A stretch of 64,000 nucleotides of DNA from Nitrospira sp. CG24B (GCA_002869845.2 NEWS02000001.1:26727-90726), one strand, 5' to 3'. Counted from the stretch's first letter, positions 44,638 to 54,559 are shown. The notes: a model not told the origin generated them from the sequence alone. Translations and numbers: made by a program.

Positions 44638-45336
44638 CTAAAAATTTCCGGCTACAGCGGCGCTCAGCTTCTGTTGTAGCAATGGTGTGGCTTCTTCCTC
44701 ATTCAGCTTTTTCTGATGCACATCGGCGGCCAGTCTGGTTTGATACACGCCGGGCTCCTCGCCTGTTCCTGTCTTCATTCCGCTTGGGACTGGCACGGGA
44801 CTCTGCTCGGTAATTTGCACGTCGGCCACGCAGGCATAATTCACGTCGTCCGGCATTTTGGGAGCAGATGACGAAGAACTGAAGAGATCACCGATGCCTT
44901 GGATCGCGCTCAACCCCATCGAAGCTGCGGCACCGCCCATCGCCCCGTAGGGTCCCGCCATGCTCGCCATGCTGGTGAGACCCTGCATGGCGCCCATCGC
45001 CGAGTTGAACGCGGATCCATAGCCGCTCGCCACCATCGCTTCAACGGGCATGTCCGGCTTTGTAATATTGCAATAGACGATGTTCGCGAGCACGACGTAA
45101 TGAGCGGCGCTGGGATCTTGGATGATCTGATAGCCCTTTGCGGTTAAACGGGCGCCGAGATCGGAGAGCGACACGCCTTGGTTGTCCGATGAATTGCGCG
45201 CCTGAATAAACACGGTCTTCGCCGTCGATGGCGGCAAGAAGAACGTATTGCTCGTGATGAGATCGGAGTCTTTGATATTGCCGGCGTAGGCGGGGAACGG
45301 GAGGCAGAGAGCGATGGTCAACGCGAAATAGCGCAC
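44638..45336 (-). CDS. TraT-like exported protein, paralog of the neighbour
   Basis: TSNTFFLPPSTAKTVFIQARNSSDNQGVSLSDLGARLTAKGYQIIQDPSAAHYVVLANIVYC aligns with the 43871 product; signal peptide. Confidence 0.6.
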   Translation of the reverse strand: MRYFALTIALCLPFPAYAGNIKDSDLITSNTFFLPPSTAKTVFIQARNSSDNQGVSLSDLGARLTAKGYQIIQDPSAAHYVVLANIVYCNITKPDMPVEAMVASGYGSAFNSAMGAMQGLTSMASMAGPYGAMGGAAASMGLSAIQGIGDLFSSSSSAPKMPDDVNYACVADVQITEQSPVPVPSGMKTGTGEEPGVYQTRLAADVHQKKLNEEEATPLLQQKLSAAVAGNF

Positions 45337-45411
45337 GCTCCGTTCCTCCTTTCAATTGCGGGGGATTGTACGCCAACGATAGTGGAACGGCAACTACTCA
45401 GAATTCTCCGT

Positions 45412-47481
45412 TTAAGGGCCGCCACTGCCGGTCGGTTGGGCCGTTTGGCTCGATTTCCGCCTCAGCGTCATGGTCGTGACTTCGTTGCACAGTTTGTTGC
45501 AAGTAGTCTTCATCGTCTTGGTTGCCAGCACGTCGCCTTGGTTCACGATCGTCCAGCCCTTCACGGGGAAACCAGCCAGTTGCCAATTGAACGTCATAAA
45601 CCGTGTGATATTGAACAGGCCGCTCCAGAAGGCCGTCGGCACTGGAGGCGGGGGAGGTCCTTTGCAGGGTATGACGCGCCCGATTTCATCCGTATCGCCT
45701 GGTCGAATGAACAGCCCATAATCCACCACCGCTCCGTTACGCTGTTGAGGCAAGCCCGCGGTCACATCGAACGTGGTTACTCCCTTTCCCTCGACGATCA
45801 CAATACAGGGCGCCATCAGTGACGGGACCGTCTCGTAATACAGCGGCCCCTGACCGACGTAGCCTCGCTCTCGCGTATACCGCAAGGGCACGACGGCGCG
45901 CGCATGCGATTTTCCATATTGCACCGTGCCGACGATCATGCTGTCGAACTCCAGCACCAGCGACAGCGCGGCTATTTGCCAGAGATTCTTGGACTTGATG
46001 CGGCCCGCCCTCGATGTGCCTTTGTTGACATAAAAGCCCGGCGGATCGTTCGGATCGCCCAAGTCCGATGGAGCGACAAACCGAAAGACGGCCGGCGTAC
46101 TGGGCGCAGTTCCGACGGAAGCCGGCGACGCATGACCGCCTCGATAGTCTTCGATCTCGGATAGCCGGCCCCAGGTCGGTTGAGCGCTCTTCACCGTACG
46201 GATCTCCGCTTTCACGTCGGTGGATTGGCCCGGCGCCACCTCCTCCGTTTTCGTCGGCGGAGTAAAGTGCAGTTTCACGCACTCGCTGCCGTTCTGCTGA
46301 TCGTCCGGCTTGTTCCATTTCTCTTCGGCTTCGCCATAGGCTTTCTTCGCGAGATACGCGATGATGTCTACGCCCTTTCGCGCCATCGAGAGGCAATCAC
46401 CGTCCAAGACCCCGGACATGCCAAGTGTTCCTTGTGACACCGTGCAAGTCGGAGCCGACATCTGCAGAATGCCGCCGCCCGGGTCGAGCACCGCCTTGAC
46501 CGTGGCGCGAACGGTCGTGGCTTCTGCCGCAGCATGTCTGACCAGACCTCCACCCCGTGAGGTCATTTCGCTCACGAGTGTCACATCCACCCGAATCTCT
46601 TTGAGCCTGGCCTCGTCCGTCACCTGACCCTCGGTTTGCGCGGTGACACTTTCCACCTTTCGGCTGATCGTCGTCTGACCACCCTCGGTGACCGAGCTGG
46701 AAAGGTCTACGGTGAGTTGAGCATCTCCCGACACGATCCCTTCAGCCGTCGGGCAACGCGGTACGACGGCCCTGATCTTCATCCCAAATTTCCCGCCCCC
46801 TGAGACGCTCTTGTCCTTCGCCTCGGCGTCGACGCCGAACCCATATCCGTCGTCTGATCCGACATGTTCATTGTCGACTGCCAGCGTGTCGAGCGTCATT
46901 GACACAGTCGCGGACCCCTTGTCGCTGGATTGGGTCATTGAGCCGCCGCCGGTGTGCATGGCACCCCCCATTGGTCCGTCCACCAGAGTCAGCTGAGGAT
47001 CTCGATTGGGCGCCGCATGGCCAGAAGGGAAGAAGCGCTTGAGCGTTGGAGGGTTTGGATAGGATACCGGCCGCACGATGGCTGGTGATTCATCCAATTC
47101 CAGCCATGACGCGTTCGGCAGTGTTTGTCGCCGCCGTTCCAGCTCCTTGCGCGCCTGCTGTTCGACTTGCGGGAACATGGTGCGGAGGTTCGGCAGATGG
47201 GGAGTGAGCATCCTGTCAAAAGCTGGCCGCGCGTCCGGTGATAGCCAGTCGTTCGACAGGATCTGTTCAAAGAAGAAACGGCTCCTCTTTTCTGAAATCG
47301 GTTCGGCCATGAGCGTCATCCACATCGATTGCAGACGGATGCTCTCGATCATGTGATCGTGAATATCCCGTTGTTCTTCTGCGTTCAGCGACAGCGGCTT
47401 ATCGAACTGTTTGGCGGTCTGCTGAGCTGAGGCAATGACCGGAATCAGGTTCGGCACAAAGCTCGTGAGGAGGCAGAACAC
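45412..47481 (-). CDS. Exported protein, paralog A of the four-member family (start uncertain)
   Basis: RCPTAEGIVSGD...; ECVKLHFTPPTKTEEVAPGQSTDVKAEIRT; C-term WSGLFNITRFMTFNWQ...KGWTIVNQGDVLATKTMKTTC. Confidence 0.75.
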   Translation of the reverse strand: MFCLLTSFVPNLIPVIASAQQTAKQFDKPLSLNAEEQRDIHDHMIESIRLQSMWMTLMAEPISEKRSRFFFEQILSNDWLSPDARPAFDRMLTPHLPNLRTMFPQVEQQARKELERRRQTLPNASWLELDESPAIVRPVSYPNPPTLKRFFPSGHAAPNRDPQLTLVDGPMGGAMHTGGGSMTQSSDKGSATVSMTLDTLAVDNEHVGSDDGYGFGVDAEAKDKSVSGGGKFGMKIRAVVPRCPTAEGIVSGDAQLTVDLSSSVTEGGQTTISRKVESVTAQTEGQVTDEARLKEIRVDVTLVSEMTSRGGGLVRHAAAEATTVRATVKAVLDPGGGILQMSAPTCTVSQGTLGMSGVLDGDCLSMARKGVDIIAYLAKKAYGEAEEKWNKPDDQQNGSECVKLHFTPPTKTEEVAPGQSTDVKAEIRTVKSAQPTWGRLSEIEDYRGGHASPASVGTAPSTPAVFRFVAPSDLGDPNDPPGFYVNKGTSRAGRIKSKNLWQIAALSLVLEFDSMIVGTVQYGKSHARAVVPLRYTRERGYVGQGPLYYETVPSLMAPCIVIVEGKGVTTFDVTAGLPQQRNGAVVDYGLFIRPGDTDEIGRVIPCKGPPPPPVPTAFWSGLFNITRFMTFNWQLAGFPVKGWTIVNQGDVLATKTMKTTCNKLCNEVTTMTLRRKSSQTAQPTGSGGP

Positions 47482-47682
47482 CAGAGAGAGTGCGCCGTGG
47501 ACTCGTCGTGTTCCGGTGATGATAATCCTCTTGTGAGGTGGGAGATGCCGCCCAGATTGTACGAGACCAGCGGTCCCTATACAAGAAATCTCTCCTGCCT
47601 AGGTGGTTGAAGAACAGCGCCACATCCGCTAGCATGGCGGCTACCATTGCCGCTTTGGTTGTTCCAGTAGGGAGGACTATCG

Positions 47683-49815
47683 ATGCGATTCCGCATCCTC
47701 TTTTTCCTTGCCCTGCTCACCACTGCAGCATGCGGCGGCGGAGACAAGCATCTGCCGTCTTCGAACCCGCCTGAGTACGATCCGACGAAACTCTACACCA
47801 CACAGGCTACGCCACCGAGCGCGCCAGCCACGTCGGTTGCAAAGCCGATAGAACCAGTCCCCTCGCCGATACAGTTACCTCCGCTGGAACCGGGACCGAA
47901 TGAAAAGGGCGAATGGAAGAACGTGCCGGTTAGCCCGGAGTCGCTGCAATTATTCAAAAGCGTCAATAGCCCCTGTGAAGCTTTGTCGAAAATTGTCCAG
48001 GGCCTTGGCAGTACACAACTCTTCGCAGGGAAAGACGGTCAAGCGTTCAATAAATTGCTCGGTGCTCAGGCCGAATCGATTGCGCAATCCTTAGATCAGC
48101 AGTTGTTCGAGAACTTCAAGGCACTACTCGGCCCGACTGTCGCCGCTTGTCCCTCGCCAACGTCTACGCGCAAGAGCAGTCTCGGCGAGTCTTTTCGCGC
48201 ACCTCGCCTCCTGTTGGCCACAGGACCGGCTCAGGGATCTTTTCAACTCGCACAGGCGCCGGCAGTTTCCCCAATAAGAAGCGAATCGAGACAACAGGCG
48301 CCTCCGGGCTGGATTGGATGGACAACTACGGCTCGATCGATCTGGCCGGAGACGGCAGGGAATAGAAGAAGCATCGTCACAATCCTTGGCGGCAAGGCGC
48401 TCAAGTGTCCAGCACCCGATGGAGTGGTCCCAGGAGATTTCGAGTTTGCTGTTGTTCTTGATCAGACAGTTGTGGAGTCAGGCATCACGCGAATGATTCA
48501 CATCGGCCTCCACGCGTCAGCGACGCTGAAGGGGCAGGTGGGTGACGATGCCAAGGTGCAATATATCGAAGGGGACCTTTCTACTGTCGCTGAGCGGAAT
48601 GGCATGGATGTGCCAGCTTCACTTAGAAGACAGCGTAGTCAATTTCGATTCGTTCCGAGTCGCGATGAATTGTGGTCCGGGTTTCCCACCAATGTTACAG
48701 CCTCAGCAGCTGGATGGGATATGGAAGGTGCCACTCCACAAGAAAATAGCTTCGTGAGTGATGCTATTGCAGCGGTCATGCTTTGGGGAGGTCAAAACTA
48801 CTTGGCTGCTGAAGTCGAATGGAACAAGCCCAACACCTGTGTGGAGATTGTCTTCAATCCCCCCACGAAGACCAAGAAGTTCGAGCCAAACGCATCGACG
48901 CCTGTCAAGACTGAGCTGCGCACGAAAAAAGAACAGGCGGTCGTTCCCGCGAAACTCAAGGATGTAAAGGAGCGGCCCAGGGAGGGCACTGGCCGTGTGT
49001 CGCCGAGGGAAGACAAGTCAGAGATCAATAGGCCGGCGACGTTTACCTACCAGGCGCCGGCGACCAAGGTGCAGCACAGTGGATTCCGGGTGAAGGCGGT
49101 CTCCCGCGCGGGGGTCGCAGAAGAGAAGGATGGGGAATGGGAACTCGCTCCTTCTTCTTATGTCCTTGAATTCAAGTCGCACATCGTTCAGGAGCCGTTG
49201 AATCTTCCGAATCCCTCATTCGGCATGTTTATGAGTTCGAATGGGTTCGATGCCCATGTCCAGGCGACCGTCCCGCTCCGGCGCAGGGACGATGGCCAAT
49301 GGGTTGGGGAAGGCGTGATGCAGTACGCCACTCACACATTGACTCAGCCGGCCTCGTGCGAAATCCGCATTCAGGGCACCGGCATGACCACCTTTCATGT
49401 GAACGGTGGTTCGATCAGCAGTGACCCTGATCCATTTGCCGTGAACTTGATTATCCTTCCAGGACAATCAGGCGAAGTCGCGGAAACCCACTGTACCAGC
49501 GGTAATACGCCCCAAAAATTAAAAGAGCTGTTTGCATCGCAAGGTGTCCAAGGCGGTGAAGCTCATGTCGCGTCAAAAGGTGGGGGATGGAGCGGGGCCT
49601 TCAACTTCACTCGCTTCAGGACATTCAAATGGGAGAGCGGTAGGCAAGGCTATGAGATCGGAGGCTGGACACCGGTGCGCGACTCCGACGTGATTGCCAG
49701 AAAGACGATGTCGGTCAATTGCAGCACCATGGGAATGAGCGCATGCCGGGAAGAAACGACGCTGACCTTGCGACTGGCGGATGAGCCAACTTCAGGTACG
49801 TCCCCGCCGCAATGA
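47683..49815 (+). CDS. Lipoprotein, paralog B of the four-member family
   Basis: Lipobox LLTTAACGGG; KCPAPDGVVPGDFEFAVVLDQTV; TCVEIVFNPPTKTKKFEPNASTPVKTELRTK; WSGAFNFTRFRTFKW...GGWTPVRDSDVIARKTMSVNC. Confidence 0.8.
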   Translation: MRFRILFFLALLTTAACGGGDKHLPSSNPPEYDPTKLYTTQATPPSAPATSVAKPIEPVPSPIQLPPLEPGPNEKGEWKNVPVSPESLQLFKSVNSPCEALSKIVQGLGSTQLFAGKDGQAFNKLLGAQAESIAQSLDQQLFENFKALLGPTVAACPSPTSTRKSSLGESFRAPRLLLATGPAQGSFQLAQAPAVSPIRSESRQQAPPGWIGWTTTARSIWPETAGNRRSIVTILGGKALKCPAPDGVVPGDFEFAVVLDQTVVESGITRMIHIGLHASATLKGQVGDDAKVQYIEGDLSTVAERNGMDVPASLRRQRSQFRFVPSRDELWSGFPTNVTASAAGWDMEGATPQENSFVSDAIAAVMLWGGQNYLAAEVEWNKPNTCVEIVFNPPTKTKKFEPNASTPVKTELRTKKEQAVVPAKLKDVKERPREGTGRVSPREDKSEINRPATFTYQAPATKVQHSGFRVKAVSRAGVAEEKDGEWELAPSSYVLEFKSHIVQEPLNLPNPSFGMFMSSNGFDAHVQATVPLRRRDDGQWVGEGVMQYATHTLTQPASCEIRIQGTGMTTFHVNGGSISSDPDPFAVNLIILPGQSGEVAETHCTSGNTPQKLKELFASQGVQGGEAHVASKGGGWSGAFNFTRFRTFKWESGRQGYEIGGWTPVRDSDVIARKTMSVNCSTMGMSACREETTLTLRLADEPTSGTSPPQ

Positions 49816-49876
49816 AACATCATGACGGATTGCGAGTGGGCGTCGGGCGGAGACCGACGTGGACAGGGTGTGAGTA

Positions 49877-51184
49877 ATGGAGCGCCCCACTGGAGATGAC
49901 AATCTCGTGTTTGCGCGCATGACAGCCGGTTTTATCTTAGCTACGATCGTCGCTGGAGGTGCCCCTCTCGTGCTCGCGCAAGAACGATTGGACTTGACGC
50001 GCTACAGTCTCACGATACCGACCGGCTGGTCATCGACGGTCGAGAGTGAGCGCTGGAAGCTGTCCCCCACGGGAGGCGAGAACGAACTGGGCATGGTGCC
50101 GGTTGGAAATGGCTTGCCGATCGGCCCGGCGCTCACGCATGCCGATGCGCATCGGCAACTCTGGGCCACCGCGCTTGGCAGTCACCGAGTGTTGCAAGCC
50201 AACCCTACCCAAGAACAGAAGGGCGACGATGGACGCACGTGGCTGATCGAATCAGCGGCGATCGATGCAGGCGGTGTGCCTTATCTCTTGATTGTGAGCA
50301 TGGTGGAACTCGACGGTCGTGCGGAGGGATTCCTTGTACTGGGGACGCCGCAAGCGATTGAACGGCATCAGCAGGCGATCGATTCCATCTTAAATTCGGT
50401 GCGCCCTCGTGGAATGCCAAGCGCGGTACTGACTCGTGCGCGTGATACGGTACCCGTGTTCGGCCAACCGAGTCCACTCGGCAATCCTGGACCAAATCGT
50501 TTGGCCGGCGTGTGGACTACCACAACTCACGAATTACGAATCGGGATGTCCGGGCTTGCGAATACACCATCGGTTTCTGAATTGATCTTGTTCGCTGATG
50601 GGTCGGCGCTCTGGAGGATGCCCGGAGAGGGTCTCTTAGGTTTTGATCGAGCAACACACCGCGCCCGCTCTCCTGAGCGATGGGGCACCTACCAGCTAAA
50701 GGACAAGCGGCTGACGATCACGAGAGGTAGAGATCCAAGGCAGTATGTCGTGCTGCTGGATGGAACGCTTGAGAACCGATATGCGGAGGGTGGGCAGGAA
50801 CGTACCGGCGAGAAATTTCTTTTACGTCCGAGTCTCGACAACGTGCGGCTCGACGGTGAAGTGCGGCGTAAGGACCACTGGCCGGCACCGGGGAATACCA
50901 GCGGAATCGGCACGTTGCCCGGCCTCACCTTCTCAAAAGACGGGACATTCCGTGATGAAAAACTGCTGTGGATCGTGCTGCCTGAGCGGACAGGAGAAGA
51001 CAAGGCGGCGCATGAGGCGCGTGTCGCGCCGGGAACTGGGCGTTACCGGTTCGAGCATTGGACGCTGGTGCTCCAATACGACGACGGCCGGGTCAACCAG
51101 ATCAGTTTCGTCCCCACGGACCGGGAGCACCCAACCAAGGGCGCGATCTTGAACGGGTACCCGATTGAGCCGAAGCCCTACTAG
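49877..51184 (+). CDS. Hypothetical exported protein (start may be 49919)
   Basis: MTAGFILATIVAGGAPLVLAQERLDLTRYSLTIPTGWSSTVESERWKLSP; no family recognised; codirectional with the paralog cluster. Confidence 0.7.
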   Translation: MERPTGDDNLVFARMTAGFILATIVAGGAPLVLAQERLDLTRYSLTIPTGWSSTVESERWKLSPTGGENELGMVPVGNGLPIGPALTHADAHRQLWATALGSHRVLQANPTQEQKGDDGRTWLIESAAIDAGGVPYLLIVSMVELDGRAEGFLVLGTPQAIERHQQAIDSILNSVRPRGMPSAVLTRARDTVPVFGQPSPLGNPGPNRLAGVWTTTTHELRIGMSGLANTPSVSELILFADGSALWRMPGEGLLGFDRATHRARSPERWGTYQLKDKRLTITRGRDPRQYVVLLDGTLENRYAEGGQERTGEKFLLRPSLDNVRLDGEVRRKDHWPAPGNTSGIGTLPGLTFSKDGTFRDEKLLWIVLPERTGEDKAAHEARVAPGTGRYRFEHWTLVLQYDDGRVNQISFVPTDREHPTKGAILNGYPIEPKPY

Positions 51185-51220
51185 GGTGCTATCTTGCAAT
51201 CTATACAATTGGGAAGACGC

Positions 51221-52615
51221 ATGGGAGCTCTGATTCGGTTTCTGAAATCAGGACGATGGATGGGGTTGAGACTCTTGGTCTGTGTCACAGGAATATTAGG
51301 TACGGTGTGGTTGGTGCAGCAGCCCTCACTCGTTCAAGGGGCGAAAAATTCCTGTCCACTCACCGTGCGACAGGAAACCAAAGCCGCTAAAGCGTTCAAG
51401 AACCTGGCGCCGGTGTTTCAAGAGCCCCGCTGCCTGAACTGCCATGGCGCAGTGAATCCATTTTCCCGAACGGGTGGACACGGTGGGGGCTACATCGATA
51501 TTCGGAAAGAGGCGCAGCAGTTTCTCAAGATGCCGAACTTCCAGACTTCCCTGACTGTGGGGGCCGACCCTGACGGGACTCGGACCGCCAAGGCTATTGC
51601 GCAACTCAGGGAAATCGCTGAGAGTGCGTCCGAAATCTCTGACACTGATCTCATCCGGCAGAAGGCCTTCGATCCGATGCGGAAGGCTTGCAAAGAATGT
51701 CATATCTCATCCTGGATTATTCCGATGAGACATAACCATTTTGTCGGTCGAAGCGCCACGGACATGTGCGTACACATGAAGACGTCCATACTCACTAATC
51801 AGCCGGACCTCTTTCTTCGCCACATGCAGGATGACGAACTGGTTCGGGAGGGATTTAAGGGAAGACGTGGCCTGCTCGATGCGATTGGCCCGGAACCTCC
51901 CACGATGTCATTCGCCACGCTTGAAAAGTATGCCAATGAATGGATCGACGCCATGGGTGGCAAGTTTCACCGCCCTCCCGATTGCGGGTGCGTGGTTCAC
52001 GGTGATTACATTCTTGAATTCAGTTCGAAAATTGTCTCAACAAGCAAGGTTGCTCCTGCGCAATCACAGGCGTCGGCGATCATTCGCCTGGAAACCAAAG
52101 ATGAGGAAGTCCCCAATGGCGAAACGAAGTACGCGGGACAAGGGATGATCGGCTACCAAACTGGTCCGTTGCCGAAGTGGAATACGTGCGACCCATTCGT
52201 TCAGGGAAAAGGCACGGTGCCCATGCGCGTGTTTCAGGCTTTCATTCACATCGATGAGCCGCCGGGTGAGTCGATGGTATCTCCAGGAGGTTCGGCGAAG
52301 ATTGAACTGCTCTACGGCATACTCGGAATGTCGCAGGAAATCAGCACGGGCATGCACTATATGCTTAATTATAAATGTGTCACCAATCAGCCCATGCTGG
52401 ACCCCTTCTGGTCCACCATGTATGTCAGCGGGCGTGGCGAAATAAGCACCGATCCGATGAAAATGTTTCTATTGAAAGATTGGACTTATATAGGCCGAGA
52501 CGGTGTGGTGGCGACTAAGACGCTCAGAAGCACGTGTGGTGGCATGTGTGACGAGGAAGTGGCGACGTTTACGCTCAAAGAGGGAGATGGTTCTGGAGAT
52601 TCTTCACCGAAATAA
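51221..52615 (+). CDS. Diheme c-type cytochrome segment fused to the family C-terminal domain (paralog C; track start TTG 51194)
   Basis: CLNCHGAVNPF and CKECHISSW (two CxxCH); C-term LLKDWTYIGRDGVVATKTLRSTCGGMCDEEVATFTLKEGD. Confidence 0.8.
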   Translation: MGALIRFLKSGRWMGLRLLVCVTGILGTVWLVQQPSLVQGAKNSCPLTVRQETKAAKAFKNLAPVFQEPRCLNCHGAVNPFSRTGGHGGGYIDIRKEAQQFLKMPNFQTSLTVGADPDGTRTAKAIAQLREIAESASEISDTDLIRQKAFDPMRKACKECHISSWIIPMRHNHFVGRSATDMCVHMKTSILTNQPDLFLRHMQDDELVREGFKGRRGLLDAIGPEPPTMSFATLEKYANEWIDAMGGKFHRPPDCGCVVHGDYILEFSSKIVSTSKVAPAQSQASAIIRLETKDEEVPNGETKYAGQGMIGYQTGPLPKWNTCDPFVQGKGTVPMRVFQAFIHIDEPPGESMVSPGGSAKIELLYGILGMSQEISTGMHYMLNYKCVTNQPMLDPFWSTMYVSGRGEISTDPMKMFLLKDWTYIGRDGVVATKTLRSTCGGMCDEEVATFTLKEGDGSGDSSPK

Positions 52616-52727
52616 AAGTTGTGCGGATTTTATGGGCACTTGGCGCGCGTGAGGCGTTCCGGTAAACCCTGACCCTGCACCCAAATCCGACCGTTCACCA
52701 TCTGCCCTCACTGCGCCGTCTACTGCT

Positions 52728-52934
52728 GTCAGACCGCCGTGCCCATACGCGATTCGTCGACGAAGGTCTCCGTTGAATCATCGATGGCCCGACCCTGACG
52801 GCCCTTCGCCGGAAGGATGTAGAGTTCTTTCGCGTCGATCTTGTCTTTCTTCTCGGGCGGCGGCGTCATTTCGTAGACTACTGGCCGGCGGTGATCCGCC
52901 ATTTGCAGCTCGGGATTGTAGACGCTGTTGAACT
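52728..52934 (-). repeat. 207-bp duplicate of the hpnR-like 3' end (copy 1, truncated gene remnant)
   Basis: Near-identical to 54353-54559; I count 6 mismatches over 207 bp. Confidence 0.95.
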
Positions 52935-54291
52935 CAATGGGGGCTATGCCAAGAAATGCCCTACACCGGACCTCGGCGAGCAAGGAGCCTATGTCGTCGA
53001 GGGCGACTATGAATTCTCGCTGGTCGTGGACCAAACGATCAATTATTCCAATTCCGTTCGAACCGAGTACTACGCCGTGGGTGTTCACGCCACCCTCAAA
53101 GGCCGCGTCGACGATGATGCGAAGCTCCAGTACGTCGATCTTGATGCGTCGTTGGTGTTCGGGCGTGGAGGGTCGAATGCGGCGACATCGTTTGCTCATC
53201 AACACCAGCATGTCCGGTTCGTGCCTGATCGTGGAACGGGAGGCATGCCGTCGCAGTTTTCCAATTGGTCGGTCTCGGAATGGGACTCTGCTTTGGCCGG
53301 TACAGCCCAACGTGGCGCGATGAACATGTTGCTGTTGGCCGTGACGTGGTTCTCCGGGCCGTTCTACCTGGCCGCTGAAGGCGAATGGACGACGCCCAAC
53401 ACCTGCGTAGAGATTACGTTCGAGCCAGCCACTAAGACGAAGAAACTTGGGCCGAACGAATCCGTCGCGGTGAAGACGGAGCTTCGCACCAAGGAGGGAT
53501 CGACAGTTGTTCCGGCGAAGTTCAAAGAGGCGAAGGAGCAGCCAAAAGAAGGCAATGGCCGTGTGTCGCCGAGGGAAGACAAGTCACAACCTGGCACGCC
53601 CGCCACGTTCTCCTACAAAATGCCGGAGAAGCGGGTCAAGCACAGCGGTTTTTTTGTGGGAGCTGTCTCTCGCGCGGGCGTTGCGGAGGCGAAGAAGGGA
53701 GAATGGGAAGTGGCGGATGCGTCATATGTCTTGGAATTCCAATCCAGAATTGTCTCACGTGAGATTACGGAGCCGGTCGAGTCGGTGGCTGCCGCGAAAG
53801 TCGTTTTGACGCCGGTGGAAGGAAAGGAGGGTTGGTATCGCGGAAGCGGCATGCTGGGTTATCAGACCGGTCCACCTCCAAACAGAGCCCCCTGTTCGAA
53901 TCTTGTTATGGGTCATGGGACTACTGGGTTCGAGGTTGCCGGAATATCCATCAAACTGCCTGAGGGAACCGGCGCAAGTAGTAGTCAGACCGGTTCAGCT
54001 GACATTGAGTTGCACTACCTGATCCATCCAACACATGAAACGGTACGGCCATGGACAATGGAAGAATTCAAGTGTGTTCCGGGAAAACAGTTGCCCGATC
54101 CATTCTTTTATATGATGTACGCCGTCGCTCGTGGCGCTGATGAAATTAACCTCTTGAAGGGCTGGACCTACGTCGGCAAGGATGGTGTAGTGGCGAGGAA
54201 AGTGCTCAGGGGCAATTGCGGCGACTCCTGCGAGGACCAGACCATCTTTACGCTGAAAGAGGCGGACGACGGTGCAGCCCAGCCGAAGTAA
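52891..54291 (+). pseudogene. Paralog D of the four-member family, 5'-truncated; ORF opens inside antisense hpnR-like remnant
   Basis: First 15 aa (MIRHLQLGIVDAVEL) are antisense hpnR; then GGYAKKCPTPD...VEGDYEFSLVVDQTI, TCVEITFEPATKTKKLGPNESVAVKTELRTKEG, LLKGWTYVGKDGVVARKVLRGNC. Confidence 0.75.
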
Positions 54292-54352
54292 ATCGGCTGG
54301 AGTATTTCAAAAGCCTTATCTTATATTGCAGGCTCCTGTTGCGTTGACGGTC

Positions 54353-54559
54353 GTCAGACCGCTGTGCCCATACGCGATTCATCGACGAAGGTCTCCGTTG
54401 AATCGTCGATGGCCCGACCCTGACGGCCCTTCGCCGGGAGGATGTAGAGTTCTTTCGCGTCGATCTTGTCTTTCTTCTCGGGCGGCGGCGACATTTCGTA
54501 GACCACTGGCCGGCGGTGATCCGCCATTTGCAGCTCGGGATTGTAGACGCTGTTGAACT
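54353..54559 (-). repeat. 207-bp direct repeat copy 2 (3' end of the intact hpnR-like gene)
   Basis: Matches 52728-52934 in the same orientation. Confidence 0.95.

Noticed and set aside
45737-46396. 219-aa minus-strand ORF inside paralog A
   Set aside because: Alternative-frame ORF within the stronger 689-aa gene; Arg-rich composition typical of an off-frame translation
52729-53310. 193-aa minus-strand ORF ending in the hpnR-like tail
   Set aside because: Only the C-terminal ~67 aa are hpnR-like; the rest is antisense to paralog D, so this is a chance fusion ORF at the deletion/duplication junction
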